Below, piece after piece: positions 25,610 to 38,070 of a stretch of 64,000 nt of DNA (its first letter is position 1; the number at the start of each line of letters is the position of its first letter). This DNA comes from Bradysia coprophila (Eukaryota > Arthropoda > Insecta > Diptera > Sciaridae). The translations under genes were made by a program, and so were the position numbers. The stretch spans positions 844,190-908,189 of the forward strand of contig NW_023503584.1 in the NCBI RefSeq assembly GCF_014529535.1. The letters run 5' to 3'. The notes beneath the pieces were generated by a model that did no database searches, was not told the origin of the DNA, and saw only the letters and a program-made list of their open reading frames with translations.

Positions 25610-26473
25610 CTGTTTCTCTCCATTCCCTTCGCTATCTTCATTCATTCCCATCGATCCCATCGGACTCTTAAAGCTAGCCGTACTCGAGATAGCAGCAACT
25701 TGTCCCGGATTACCGTCACCCATATCCATTGCACTGCTTTCGGATTCGGCACTAGATTCTAACGAACTGGCCCGGTTTTTTCTGCGCTCCTTTTTCCTCG
25801 CATCACAACGCACCACCGGCGATTCAGACTTTTCAACTTTGATATCGAATCCGTTATCGATTAGCGGATTCATGAAATTCGTGTGATGTAAACCGTTTTT
25901 AATTTCGTAATTTGGCTCATTTTTGATAACAGTCACCATATTCTGTGGAGGGAATGTGCTGATTGGTTGATACAATTGTATGTGTCGTTCTTCGAGGTAC
26001 TGTTGATTAATGGCAGGAATGTCACGAGCTTGAATCGGTGCCGGCACCAGCGGATACGTTCGCGTATTGACGGCGGTCAATGTGTGAAAGCTGGGACTTT
26101 GCAACTGCGTCAGACCCGACTGAATCGAATTGATCGGCGTCAGCTGGGTGAGCGATCCATTTCCGGGCGATGCCGGCGACACGGGCACCGGCACGGGCGT
26201 TATTTGCGGTAGACTAGGTTCTGGCACTAAATTTGTTTCCGAATAGGCGTGAAACTGACTTTGGAATGACGGCAGCTTTGAGAACGGCTCAAAGCCTTTG
26301 TCCTTGGTTTCCATTTCCCAAGGACGTGTATAGTTATTGCTTTGTGATGTGATTACATCCGTACTGGATCGATCACGATCGTAGTAATCCCACGACGGAT
26401 CCAGTTCGCTGCTAAACGTTGAAAATGATGGTAAACTGTTATCAGTACCGTCTTCGGTGGTTTGAACACTCAT
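25610..26473 (-). CDS. Tet: Tet-like methylcytosine dioxygenase, first coding exon (partial gene)
   Basis: This exon encodes residues 1-288 of a protein whose next exon is a Tet-type CXXC finger, so I read it as the disordered N-terminal region of Tet, the nuclear Fe(II)/2-oxoglutarate enzyme that oxidises 5-methylcytosine (and, in flies, N6-methyladenine or RNA m5C). Seen: a low-complexity Ser/Pro/Gln-rich sequence with no folded domain, a Pro-Val-rich stretch near residues 90-100, an acidic Ser-rich segment near 237-250, and a basic nuclear-localisation-like cluster (KKERRKNR) at 227-234. The exon ends in frame at a consensus donor (CAG|GTAAGA) and is 864 bp, phase 0. The start is the first ATG of the frame, with A/T-rich sequence upstream. 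The N-terminus alone would not identify the family; the assignment rests on the CXXC exon that splices to it in phase. Confidence 0.8.
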
Positions 26474-27619
26474 CGTTAACCATCAAAATCATCATGAGCA
26501 AGACCGGATTTAAAGAAAATATTTTTAGATTTGAATGCACAGTGTTTGTTAGTCGATTGTTTGTTTTGTTTTTTGTTTGTTTTATTGAACGAACTTTTCA
26601 CACGAAATCATTTAAACTTTCCATGTCAAGCATTGATTGTAGACGCGTTTTTTTGTTTTAGTTTTTAATAAAATTGTCAACGTTTTTTTAACCTTTTGTA
26701 AATATTGGCAAGAACACTAACTGTTAATTAATTAATTTTTGTTTTGTTTTGTTTTGTTTCTCTTTTCTATAAAAATATTCTTCGAAAAATAAATCACCTT
26801 AAATTTAATTATTACTTAATTTTCCGTCTCCCCTTTTTTGTTTATTAATTTTTTTATTGATTAAAACGATTGATATAATTATTTGCTTTTTGTTTAGTTA
26901 ATTTAATTTGATTTACGTTTTGTTTTCTCTTTAAATTTAACTTTTGGTAGTTGGGTAACTATTTTCTTTCTCTTTTTTATATTTTATGTGAACTCTATTA
27001 TATTTCTTTAGATCTGGGCACAATTTTATGATTTGAACACTTAAACTCTTTTGTACTGATTTATCGGACACTTTAGTTACGTTTTTTGTATTTGTTTTTT
27101 TTTTTTGCTTTTAGTTAATAAATATTTTCTCTTAAATTTTTCTTTTTATTTTACACCTTTTTCTCTCCGTTTAAGATACCTGATTTTCATATAATTAATA
27201 CTGCTGTTTTGATGTTAAATTTACCGATTTTATATTTGTGCTTGAAAATGTTTCATTTAAATTATTTATTGTCAACCGTTTTTTGTTTGTTTGTTTGTTG
27301 TAATATTTTCTTGTTAAACGAAAAAAATTGTTAAAATTTTGTTATCTTCCTCTTCTTTTGTTACAAAAAAAATAATTTTATTTGGTTTGGTTTCAGACTT
27401 GTGGGTTTTTTGTACTCTTTTTTTATGTTTTCTTAGTTTGGTTTGTGATTTAAATTAAAATTTTTAAAAAATCGTAATTTTTATGCGAAAATTTTTAATT
27501 TTAATTTTTAAATTTATTTTTAATTAGAACGAAAATTTGTTTGGTTTTTTTGTTTTTAAATAAGTTAAAATAAATAAATAAGTTAGATTATTATACGAAC
27601 TTAGAAAGCTACACTTTGG
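26474..27619 (-). other. A-rich (minus strand) untranslated/intergenic stretch upstream of Tet
   Basis: This 1.1-kb stretch is strongly T-biased on the plus strand, with repeated tttgtttt motifs, and therefore A-rich on the minus strand. It has no convincing ORF. Its composition and position fit a long 5' UTR of the Tet transcript. Confidence 0.4.
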
Positions 27620-27649
27620 TTACATTTCTTCACTTGTATCCATTGGCAT
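27620..27649 (-). other. Short ORF just after a splice acceptor; possible Tet 5' UTR exon
   Basis: On the minus strand a good acceptor (tttttattacag) is followed at once by a nine-codon ORF (MPMDTSEEM, stop). About 1.1 kb of A-rich minus-strand sequence without a long ORF then separates it from the Tet start codon at 26473. I read this as the beginning of a long A-rich 5' UTR exon of Tet carrying a short upstream ORF. The alternative is that these codons are the last ones of an upstream minus-strand gene and the A-rich stretch is its 3' UTR. The sequence does not decide between the two. Confidence 0.35.
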
Positions 27650-29664
27650 CTGTAATAAAAATTTTGAGAAAAAATTATTATTAAAATTATTTAATTTCAT
27701 TGAAGACATTTTTAAATGAAAATTCATAACCGAAGTCCTGAATTACTAACACGAGAACATATTGACTTTAATAAAATGTAGCCCACCAGTAATTGAAAAA
27801 CAGTTTATTATAAATGCAAAAAAAGGGGGACATATAGAGGTAATTGAAGTATACACACCGTTCGAGCTAAATCCAATATACAATATATATCGGTGTACAA
27901 TATTATCGAAAAACCACCAGTGTCTTATATTAGGGGAAGCATTAAAAATGCAAGGGGAAGCCAATAACATATATTCAGATAAATGATTTTAATAAACAAC
28001 CTTGCTGTAGTCTGACAGAAAAAAAATTGCACCGCAGCGATAATAATGTCATACATTGAGGGAGAGAGGGTTGATATTTTTGTTCACCTGTAAAACGACA
28101 TATTTATAGTAATGGATGTAGATTATCATGTGAGGGTGCTAATTACTGTACACATTTGTATGCACTCAAATGTACAACAATTTTTTTTTTAGATTTTTGT
28201 TTAACTAGCAAATAGTTGTGCTTCCAACCACAATAACATGCATGTTGTGGTAGACATAATATCTTAAGTGGCAATTTTATTGATTAAAATCGACTCTTTT
28301 ATCTATTATTCATGATATGAGCGATTGATTCGTGAAAAGGTTTGTGTACATATTGCGCGTGTAACATTTTTGTTGGGTCGTTGTTTGAAAATGATTTTAT
28401 TCTGTTGAAGTTGCTGAAGAGAATATATACCGAGAACTTGGTCGCTGCCAACTTTCTACGAAGGACTTTTTTAGTTGAAAAGTTAAACAAAAACCTAAAT
28501 TAAGAAGCACAGGAATCTGAATAAATTTTGGTGTTTTTCCAATTTGTTATCGAAAAGTCAGTCGTTGCCAATTGAATAAGGACGGTAGCTAGAGGTAACA
28601 AGATAACGAAAATTCCGTTGTAGTCAGAGAATTTTACGGTTTTGAAGAAAAGGTTGAAGGATTAAGGTCAACGATTTTATTGTGTTCGCTGGGAAGAAAA
28701 TCTCCCAAAATAATTTCGATATTTTAAGCAAAAAAGAACGCCTTAGACTTACGCAACGAAATCAATATAACTAAACAAGCAAAGTCGTTATAGCACTCCA
28801 GTGCATTAATTAAACTAAGAATTCTATGTGATAAATTCGAGTACATGGGGGAAGAACGTACATACAACGATGTACATACGTGAGACCTTTCGAAATAATC
28901 ATTTCAAATTTTCGCAAAGAAACAACTTCAATGTTTCAACAATCAATGTTTTCAATGTAATCGTTCCAAGCATTTCGTACTGGAAATTCAAGACTTGAAT
29001 CACTCTGATGATGTCTCGTTATTACATAAAAAAATAATAATAAATAATTCCCATCAACCACCAGTACCATTGAAAATTTACATGAAAATCAATCAGTCTG
29101 CACAAAACGTCGCGTCACAAAACGGTGATTCGAAACATTAAATCATTCATTTCCAGGATGCTGCTTTTTATAACACACACAATATTTTTTTTTTGTCATC
29201 ATAATAAGAAAAATAAAAGTTCGTCCCTTCCGTAAACAATTTTCATATTGAATTATTGAATGAAACCCACTCAACTAGAGCAATATAATGCATTTGATGT
29301 TTTGCGAAAGAGCGATAAGTCGTAAGAGCGATGTGCTAAGAGAAATTTTTTGTTAACTTTCTATAAATGGCCTGTCGTCTGTTATCGACAGAAGCGAGAA
29401 TAAGTGCTAGATGATGTTCTGTTATACAGGTAGGGGTATGTATGCTGTAACGAAGTAAAAGATTGTGTTTGAATCTGTTGACAATACTTCAAATAAGTAG
29501 TAGATTTCCTTACTATGACGCGGTGCGCTTGTCGTCGTTTGAAAAGATTAATATGAGAGGAGCGACTAAGGATATCGTAATAATTACAGTGACACTCGTA
29601 TGCACTCAAATTTGAAAAGAGACGTCTATTATTTGAAGTGATGCTTTTGAAAACACTTCAAATT

Positions 29665-29735
29665 CTCTGGAGTCGAACCATGGTCCTTCGGATGATTTTT
29701 CAAAATTCTCATCAATCAAACAACTCATTTTACCA
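29665..29735 (-). repeat. Possible second tRNA-derived SINE head
   Basis: The minus strand has a B box (ggttcgactcc, 29669-29679) and a weak A-box-like tggtaaaatgag upstream. The neighbouring text (gtcgaaccat plus a cgaagg block) also occurs near 38495-38520, suggesting a family. No closed tRNA fold. Confidence 0.3.
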
Positions 29736-32700
29736 AAGACTTGGTCTCTTCTAACATTTTCCTGTATTGATTAGTTCATTTCTCGTTAAACTCGGTTGAA
29801 ATTGTTTTCATTTTGTAGAATGTCTAACATGTCTAAGCTTCCCCGACAAGTAATCTTTTTTCGACATTCAGAGACTATTTTTTCCAGAAAGTATCATCCA
29901 ATTTTCTCGAAAACAATTAAATTATCTCGAAATGACTTGAATAAAATATGTCGAACGAGCAGATGTTTTATTATTTAGAGAAAGAGAACCGAAAAACTTT
30001 CGACGTTCAAAAGTCGCTATAAACTCCAGAACGCAATCATTATTATTCAACCTACAATCCTGTTGAACTTGTAAAATTTAAATTGTTGGCAACCAACCAC
30101 TAATTACTTGATACGCTCGTTACTTCTTCAAGTAATTGGAGGACATAAATGTAAGTTTTTCGTTTTCAGATGGAGACTTGTTTTTATGAGTACAGGAGCA
30201 AATTTGTTACCTGGCAGAAATAATTCAAATTCAATGTGGCTAGACGAGTAGATGAAAAACTATTTTTGGTGAGGTATTATGATTTTTGATGCAAGAATGT
30301 AAAACTGGGTCGAGTTCTAAATATATTGGCAGTCAAGGGTTGAACATTGTTTAATAAACAAGGGAACGTTTTTATCAGAACACCAGTAGATGAATAACCT
30401 TTTTGTAATTTAATTTTAAATTAAAATTTCCTCATTTTTATGGTCGGACATTTATGTTTTAAAATGTTAATCCATTCATCTACTTTCAATTATGTAATGC
30501 TAGGGGGCTATTTAATGTAGAACATCATCTGCTATGGACAACATCGACAAAAACATACACTGGTTAAAGTGAAATGTAGTAAAATGAATGTTTAAAAAAA
30601 TGAAGTAAAAGATTTTGTCTGAAACACTCAGCGAGGCCATATATTGAACAATAGAAGTAGCAGATTTATTCGATATATATCGTGAATCACACTGGTGACA
30701 CGCTTTACATATTTAAAACTTTGGTGAATTTTATAGAAATTGAGGAAACTCCAACGAAAAGTGAGATGTATTTCAGGAGTATGAGATTGTGTTAGATGTC
30801 CACTTGCCCACAAATTGCAATATTCAAATTTTAAAGACCTGGTGGTCGATTTAATGCAAAAGATGCTAAAGTGAAGAACTCTCAGATTTCAGAGTTTTAC
30901 CACATTGCCTCTAGAAAGCTTTAGACTAGACGCACACTACAGTAACTAACTTTTAACAGCAACTTCAAATACGTACTTAACTATTCACAGGCGACAAACA
31001 CTTCAGTTTATCCAATCTACTACTTCAACATACTTTCGACAGATTGAAATACACAAATTTTCCCACAAATTGTTTTAACAATAACTTTGATAATACGACA
31101 ACATTAACTAAAGAGCTCATCGCTTAATTGTGTCGTAAAACGATAACTGATATTATCATCTGTCTGGGTTAAAAAGGTTAAATTTCTTGCAGTAAAATTA
31201 AAGTGGGAAAAAATTCCAATCTTTGGTCGACTTGAAGAGAAATTTGTAACCGAATTTAACGAAATCGTAAACTTCCTCTGTGTTGTGCATTTTTCATTCT
31301 CAAATTATTTCGATTCAACCTTCATTTAGATCCTTTTTTCAATTAATTTTTTCAAAAATAAATTCTGATTTTATCCCAACGAAATGTCAACCCAATTTCA
31401 CATTAATTGAATTGATGGTTGTAATAAAATCATTTCCTCTTTGATAACAATGAAATTATCTAACGTATTTTAATTGTGAAATTAAATCTGTGAGCTTACC
31501 GAACGAAACAACAACAAGAAAAAAATTGTATCTCAAAACAAGAAGAAGAACATTAACAACACTCAGAGCCCACTATACACAGAGTGTGTTTATTATCGAA
31601 AGGGATATTAGTGGAATTGCGCAAGAGCTCAAATTTCAATTAAATTATTGTGTAATCTGGCTTGTGTCGTAGGTATGTATATATCCACATTAAGAACCGT
31701 TTTTGAAATTGTCACTTTGTTCGAACTGTACTCCAATAACCTACAATTAGAGTGAGAGTCGCATAGGTACATACGCATGTTAAATAGAATGTGTACACAC
31801 AACAAGAGGTATAAACGGAAATTGAAATTTTTATAAATTCGAAGATTTCGTCAAAAATGGGTGAAATGAAAAACGGATGAAAAATAAATCCTTATTCAGC
31901 ATGTACGTACACTACATCTCGTATACTAGTAGTTTAAGTCCCGAAATCATTTGTTACATGTTATCCTCATTCACTTTTCCATTAATAAAAATATATTGGA
32001 AACAATGTCCTCATTGAACTTCCTAATTTTCTTTTTTACATTACGACTATATCGTGCCAATAAAATGCATTTCATGAATTAAAACAACACTCAATAGCAT
32101 ATATATCGTAAAGAGCCCTTTACAACTGGGTAACATATATTAATATTCATTCAGTCGACTATTATGCACAATATCCACAATAAATGTCTCTTAATTCCAT
32201 CATGAAACAATTTTTGTTTACCTTTTGTCGGCTTGAACAAAAACGACAACACGCAAAAAGAAAATTCGTCACTCTCTACGAAAGATACACAACAACTGAA
32301 CACTAAGTACGTTACGTGAAACTAAAATTCAAAGCCAAAAAATTGTTTCGGAAGCAGAGAGTTCTTGTTTTGCGTGTACATATATAATAAATGGAAGCGC
32401 AGCTGCTATCTGTATGTATTGGTATATGTGTGTATGGGATACTCTTGCACCCAACACATCTGTATAGTCAATTTATTTAGAAGAAGAAAAAAATGTCCTC
32501 AATGCTCAGTTGCCACTTTTTCCATTTTCTCTGTATATTGCTCGTTTTATATCCCATGCACATGTATTAAATTGGTGGTGTTTTTCTTCGTGCACACGTT
32601 TTCATTCTGTAAATGTATGACAAACGTTAAGTAGCTTTACGCGCGAGCTTTTTCATGAATAGCAACGAACAGCGTTTGATTGTGTGCATATTCGATATAA

Positions 32701-35700
32701 CTTGCATTGTAGTGCAGTGCGTATGGGAGTAATCTCCAATCATTGCGTGTTAGTAACGTTTCAGAGGCTGACTAGGATGTAACGTAGAGACTACAGAAAG
32801 ATGTTCGTTCTGGTAGATTTTGAGCAGTCGCTGCCAATATTGACGCCGTGACGTCAAAAACTTCTATTTAGCCTTTTGAAGTAGTTGCAAAAAACGTTTT
32901 CCTTTTACGAATTTTGCAACTACTTTTGCAGCTTCTTCAGCTTCTTCTATTACTTTTTTCTCGAAAATCTACCTAAAATAATTGTTTGAGCTGATTCGAT
33001 TACTAATTCTAGAACATTGAACATCACCCGAAAAGACAACTGTTGTATTGTAATATATTGTTGACCGCAATCACCTCAAATGTAAATAGAAATTTGAAAA
33101 GTCAGATTTATCCGATTTGAAGCAGAGGACGTAACCTTTCATTTTTCCAGAGTTGAGTAAAGGATTTCACGTCATGAAGGTGTCGAAAGAAGTGATTGAA
33201 ACAGGAAAAGAGCTGTTCTTGATGCATGTAGTACTTTTTCACCGATCAAATCAAAATAGATTAAGGTTATCTCGCTTAGTATGCGTTTATTGTGTAGATG
33301 AAACACGGGTTTTCAGGGGTTTTGCATATGTACCAACTTGCAAAAATAAAAAATCTGCTGACTGGTGGCACTCGCTTGACGAACGAATAAAACGAGAAGA
33401 AATTTCTTTCTCTATTGAGATGCAAATTGAGCGCAGGAAATTTCTTGTGAAATTGATTTTTCATGTTAACCGAATGTGTTGGGGTGGTTGAACCTTTAGT
33501 AAGACCTGACAGTAAACGACATTTATGATTTATCCCGGCCTTACCTTAAGATTGACCTGCCATGAAGTAAATTTCTTTCTGACGCAATTGCTAAAAGGAA
33601 CGGTTTCCCCGACAATTTTTCCCCCGTACGCACCACACTATACACAGTTGTCTGTATAATACACATTTTGATACGACCGCGAAATTAAATTCGGCATTTG
33701 GTTCGTTTAAGTTCGGAGAACCGGTGGTGTTGTTTTGCACGGTGGTTGATTTTGATGCTGTTTTGTTTATTTATATATAGTTTACACAGGGTTTTTATAG
33801 AACGGATCCTGAAGCGTTACTACTCTCTCTCACTCTCTCAATGCGTGTATATAAAAATACACACTCTATAGGTCTAAATATAGCACTTTCGGTTCGTGTA
33901 CTGTATGAGGAATTATATTTACGCAAAATTGTCATAGATGTATGTAATCGGCGTATTATATACTATTATCTATACAATGTAAAATAGGAATATATATCCA
34001 TCTATGCGCCTATATAATATGAATATTAAAAGTTCATATATCGTTTTATGTTTATATAAAAGCATAAACAAGCGTGTATGCGAATTAAATTTTCTGTAAA
34101 TAAAATCAAATTTCGTGAAATACCTTTTATATATTGCGCTATATGTGCCCCGTAATACGTTTTCTTTCCATTTTTTTTAAAGCAGCATATACTACCTCGG
34201 GTACATACTCCAAAATTGAATTTAATAGAACAAATTCAGTTACAAAATATCGTTTTCGTCGTTTCAACTTAAGCGTAATACTAGCACGTGTAACACGACG
34301 TTACAACGTTTATGATTGCGATAATTTTGCGAATAAACAAGAAATGAATTTTTCCCGTTTTTTCTTGTTCTTCGTTCATATGAAATTTTTGTTTTTAATT
34401 TAAAGTTTTTAAATTTTGTATAAAATATCGTAGCACTTGACGATACCGGGTTGAAGATTTTTCTATTTTCGGATTTACTTCTTTTTTCATTTCCCAAAAA
34501 AAATGGAATTTCATTGAATTGTATCTCACATCATAATCATATCCTTGTCCAATTATTGTATATAAACGAATTCGGCGGTGTACGATTCATTTAAAAATAA
34601 AAACCAAATTGGCAACAATGCGTAAATCGAAATTTTTAATATATATATCCCAACAACATATACAAATAAAAAAAAATCGATTTTGAAAATTTTTTAATTG
34701 AAATAAAATCCGAACCACTATATTGCCACTGCAAACATTTTCTTCTATTTGTACGGATGTGTATAGTATACGTATAGTATACATATATATATACATCTAA
34801 ATATACACATGTACAAAAATAAGGATGGGAATTGAGTGACTGTGTATCAACTATCTCTCGTTTTCGTGAAAAGTCCATTCCATCTTACTGTTAATTTGTT
34901 CTTGATTTCTATTATGCGACATGTATATTGCATGTAATTTTTAAAATGTTAGACGAATACATAAAAGGTCATCAAGTAATTCCACTGTCACAAGAGAGTA
35001 CACACACGAATTGCTCCCCAGACAATAAAGTCACAAAAAGGACAATTTTTTTGTAGGTTCTCAACTCCCCTACATTATTTCGTACAAATTCGAGATGTAA
35101 TAAGACGTTTGGTTACAACATTCAAAACAAAAGATTGTTGATTGGGTAATTGTCGTTTTGAATAGATAAGACTGACACAATGACCATGACCAACCCTACG
35201 AAGAGATTTTTCTTTTGATTTTCCTATACCGTTGCTTTAAGAAGTTCAAACTTGTTTGATAGACAGAGCAATTTCATCAGTAAACGACAGCGATGACAAA
35301 AATAAGCAATGAATTTTAGCTCATTCCGGCTTATATAGCAAAATAAATGTTAAAACAAATAACGTAAAGGATTTTGTTTTGCTCTTCTGTCAATAGTTCC
35401 TAAGGAGTAATAGATTGATAAATATATTGCTATTCCACCTGCGACTTAAACATCAAAAGGTACTCTTTTTCCAGAGAGTTACGAGGAAATTTCTAGCAAA
35501 TTTGGAAATCCATCGACAAAATTTGGAAGTTCTATCTACTATTTCAAGGGATGCATAGGTATACGACCCAAAATTTAAAGGAAATGTTCGTTATCCTCTT
35601 AAAATACACCATAAGTTTGAAACAGATCCGAAACCGGTCACTTAAGACAAATTTGTAGAGTAAATTCAATGGACTTTCCAAAGGGCACAGTCGGAATCAG

Positions 35701-36853
35701 TGGCTTTCTGTTGCATATTCCCCTAACATACAGACTGTGTGTGACGCTAATATAACATACTTTTCACATAATAGCTGAAATTCGCAATGCTTGAGTCCTA
35801 CACTTGATTGCTGGCTATTATTATCGAGAAAATTGTCCGACCTTCTACTTACAATCAACAATGTCGATTATTTTCCCTCTGTTTTTTGCATCAATCCAGG
35901 ACATTATAGTCTGTACAGTACACCGAGTATGAATAACACGAATTCGGGCAAATTGATGACATCATGGAGGGTGGTAAGGTGGTTTCGTAAATAAGCAATT
36001 TAAACTTTATTGATAGATTGCAATACGTGGATGCAGTATTTGTGGTGCTCGTCAACATTTTTCAGAACGGTGGGTGGTGTTTGGAAAACCTATTTCAGAA
36101 GCAGTGTCTTTTATGGCCACGTAAAATAGGATGAGTCAGCTGGAAATCAATTTTTAATCTCTAAATTTCCCATAAAATTATTGAAGTCTTATAAAACGTA
36201 ATGTGCATTGAGCTTTGTTATTTTATGAAGCATTTTGTTTTTGTTGTTGTTTTACATCATACACACATTATGTCTGCTTATACTTCTGCATGTGAAGAAG
36301 ATAACTTTATTACTCTTTCATATGTTTCACATATAATGTTTTCCCGATCTCTCGATAAATATTATATAAAGTACAAAGACGAAATATACATCTGCTCCTC
36401 GTTGCACTTTTTTCTTTTGTGAATGTAGTGGTATGAATTGAAAAAGAATCCTATATTTCATTAAATTGGACATTCGAAACGACTCGGGATTTATTTTATG
36501 GTTCAGCTGAGAGACTACGTACAACACTATCGATCGATACTGGAATAAGTGTGTTTGTCTTACATGTTCTGAATCTATATAGTTTTGTGTGCAGAAGTTT
36601 GGTGTCCTACATTTGCATTAAACCTTTAGGAACGGCTCTTCATCTGTTTGGCAATAATGAAAAATAAATGAAATGGAAGTTGTGTCGATCGTTCAACCAT
36701 AGTAATACAGACTATGTCCTCATTTGAGTAACTTTTTATTTTGCATGATAAGGTGAGGGTAAGTGACGGTTCAGCCGAAAATAAGGAACAAGTACCTATA
36801 AAGACCACTCACGTTTGTACATTTTTATCGAGTGCCGCAACCCGATAAATATA

Positions 36854-36956
36854 CAGCCAGTCGGTGAAATGAAATTCTCATACTTTCTTCCACGCAAGCT
36901 GAAAATTTGGACAGATGGCCCATAAATTTTCTGTCAAAATTTAATTTCACTGGCTG
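36854..36956. mobile_element. Inverted-repeat MITE (about 103 bp)
   Basis: Arms cagccagtcggtgaaat and complement cagccagtgaaattaaa. Short, A/T-rich core. Confidence 0.6.
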
Positions 36957-37485
36957 GCTCTATACTTGATCAACATAGTATCTTCTTCTTAAGGTAGCCA
37001 CAAAAGTACAACAAAATTGATTTTTTTTTCCTCCTTTACTACCCTAGTCACCCAGGGACCCAGCTGATATAAACAAAAACGCAAAATTCCATAAAATCCT
37101 ACAAAAATTGTCAGTTTACATGCCTACATGTGCTTCTTTGTATACTTTCCTTTGGTCAACATATACGATCAAACTCAAAGTTTAGCAATCATACTTCGCT
37201 AGAAGCTCCTTTAAGTGCAGTTCGAATAGATATCCCTGATTAAGAGTAGAATGCTAAAACTCGGTTTAAACACGGAAACAATTTATCAAAATTTAATTAT
37301 TAAGCAAATTGCTTGACTGAAATATTTACAATTTTTGTGGTCTACCTTATTCAAGAACAAAAGAAATGTACAAAAAAACGCATCGAATGTTTGAGAAAAT
37401 TAATGATAAATAATAGTGGACAAAAATAGGAGTGTGTAGACAACGTGACTCCATTTTCTCAAAAAATTACTCTTTTCCCAATGAC

Positions 37486-37680
37486 TTAACCTGTTACAGA
37501 CGGCAAGCATATGACCAGTATTATCATCTAATCTGTTACTTCCATCGATCAAAGTATTTTCAATTGGTTGATTTCCAATCTTGTACTTCAATTCTTTTAA
37601 CTTGTATTTTAAAATATAAAACCATGTTACCTAGAGCTTGTCATTATTTTTCGTCGTTATCGATATCAGATGAACATGCG
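37486..37680 (+). mobile_element. TTAA-type MITE, copy C
   Basis: A TTAA tetranucleotide immediately precedes CCTGTTACAGACGGCAAGC. The right end decays after gttatcgatatcagatgaac, where it abuts and contributes the last codons of the RNF4-like fragment. Confidence 0.7.
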
Positions 37681-38070
37681 GAATACTTCGAATCTGTCTC
37701 TTTCCGCAAATCTGACATATTTGTTCTCGAGCATTTCCGTTCGATTAGCGGACTACGTATGAATAATTTCGTTTTTTTAGACGAACTTCTCCCTCCAACC
37801 GGTTGTATTTCGTTGCTTTGGCTTGGTCTGGCTAGCAGTGAAGCAAAAAAGCAACTTAGCGGTCCAAAGTCACTCGTTGTATTTTCTAAGCAAATTTGAC
37901 ACATTGGACGGTTCGCTCGTGGTTGTCGGACATTCAGCTTCTTGAAACGATGACTTTATATTTCTGGGTGGTATTGTCAAATCAATCATTGAAATTTCTT
38001 GCTCAATGAGAATAACATCATCATCATCCGCGCCGTTTCTTTGACTTATTGAACTCATTGCAAGAAACAA
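37644..38070 (-). pseudogene. Broken RNF4/degringolade-like SUMO-targeted ubiquitin-ligase fragment
   Basis: Two overlapping minus-strand frames seem to be pieces of one protein. The first (38070-37870) carries acidic DDDD followed by VILIE and MIDLTI, which look like SUMO-interacting motifs, as in RNF4-type ligases. It then closes shortly after EPSN. In the next frame (37904-37644) the text resumes with MCQICLEN, which resembles the first C-x2-C of a RING finger. The remaining RING cysteines and histidine are absent. The second frame runs into the TTAA-type MITE at 37486-37680, which supplies its final codons. I infer a frameshifted, truncated gene copy rather than a working ligase. It could also be the first exons of a spliced gene with unrecognised introns. 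The family call rests on short motifs. Confidence 0.35.

Larger units (their letters stand above)
27650..37485. other. Gene-poor A/T-rich stretch
   Basis: I see no supported gene. The contents are A/T-rich DNA, poly-T and TA-rich runs (near 34750), a (ctct) run near 33820, a possible SINE head (29665) and the MITE at 36854. It may be the 5' intron of Tet if the acceptor at 27650 is real. Confidence 0.4.

Noticed and set aside
25967..26212. Plus-strand ORF rich in Arg over the Tet first exon
   Set aside because: It is the antisense shadow of the Tet coding exon; no splice sites or independent homology.
33153..33491. 112-residue plus-strand ORF
   Set aside because: No domain, no splice context, and composition like the surrounding A/T-rich DNA.
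37432..37899. 155-residue plus-strand ORF
   Set aside because: It crosses the TTAA-type MITE and is antisense to the RNF4-like fragment; the same MITE gives similar spurious ORFs at 8033 and 23463.
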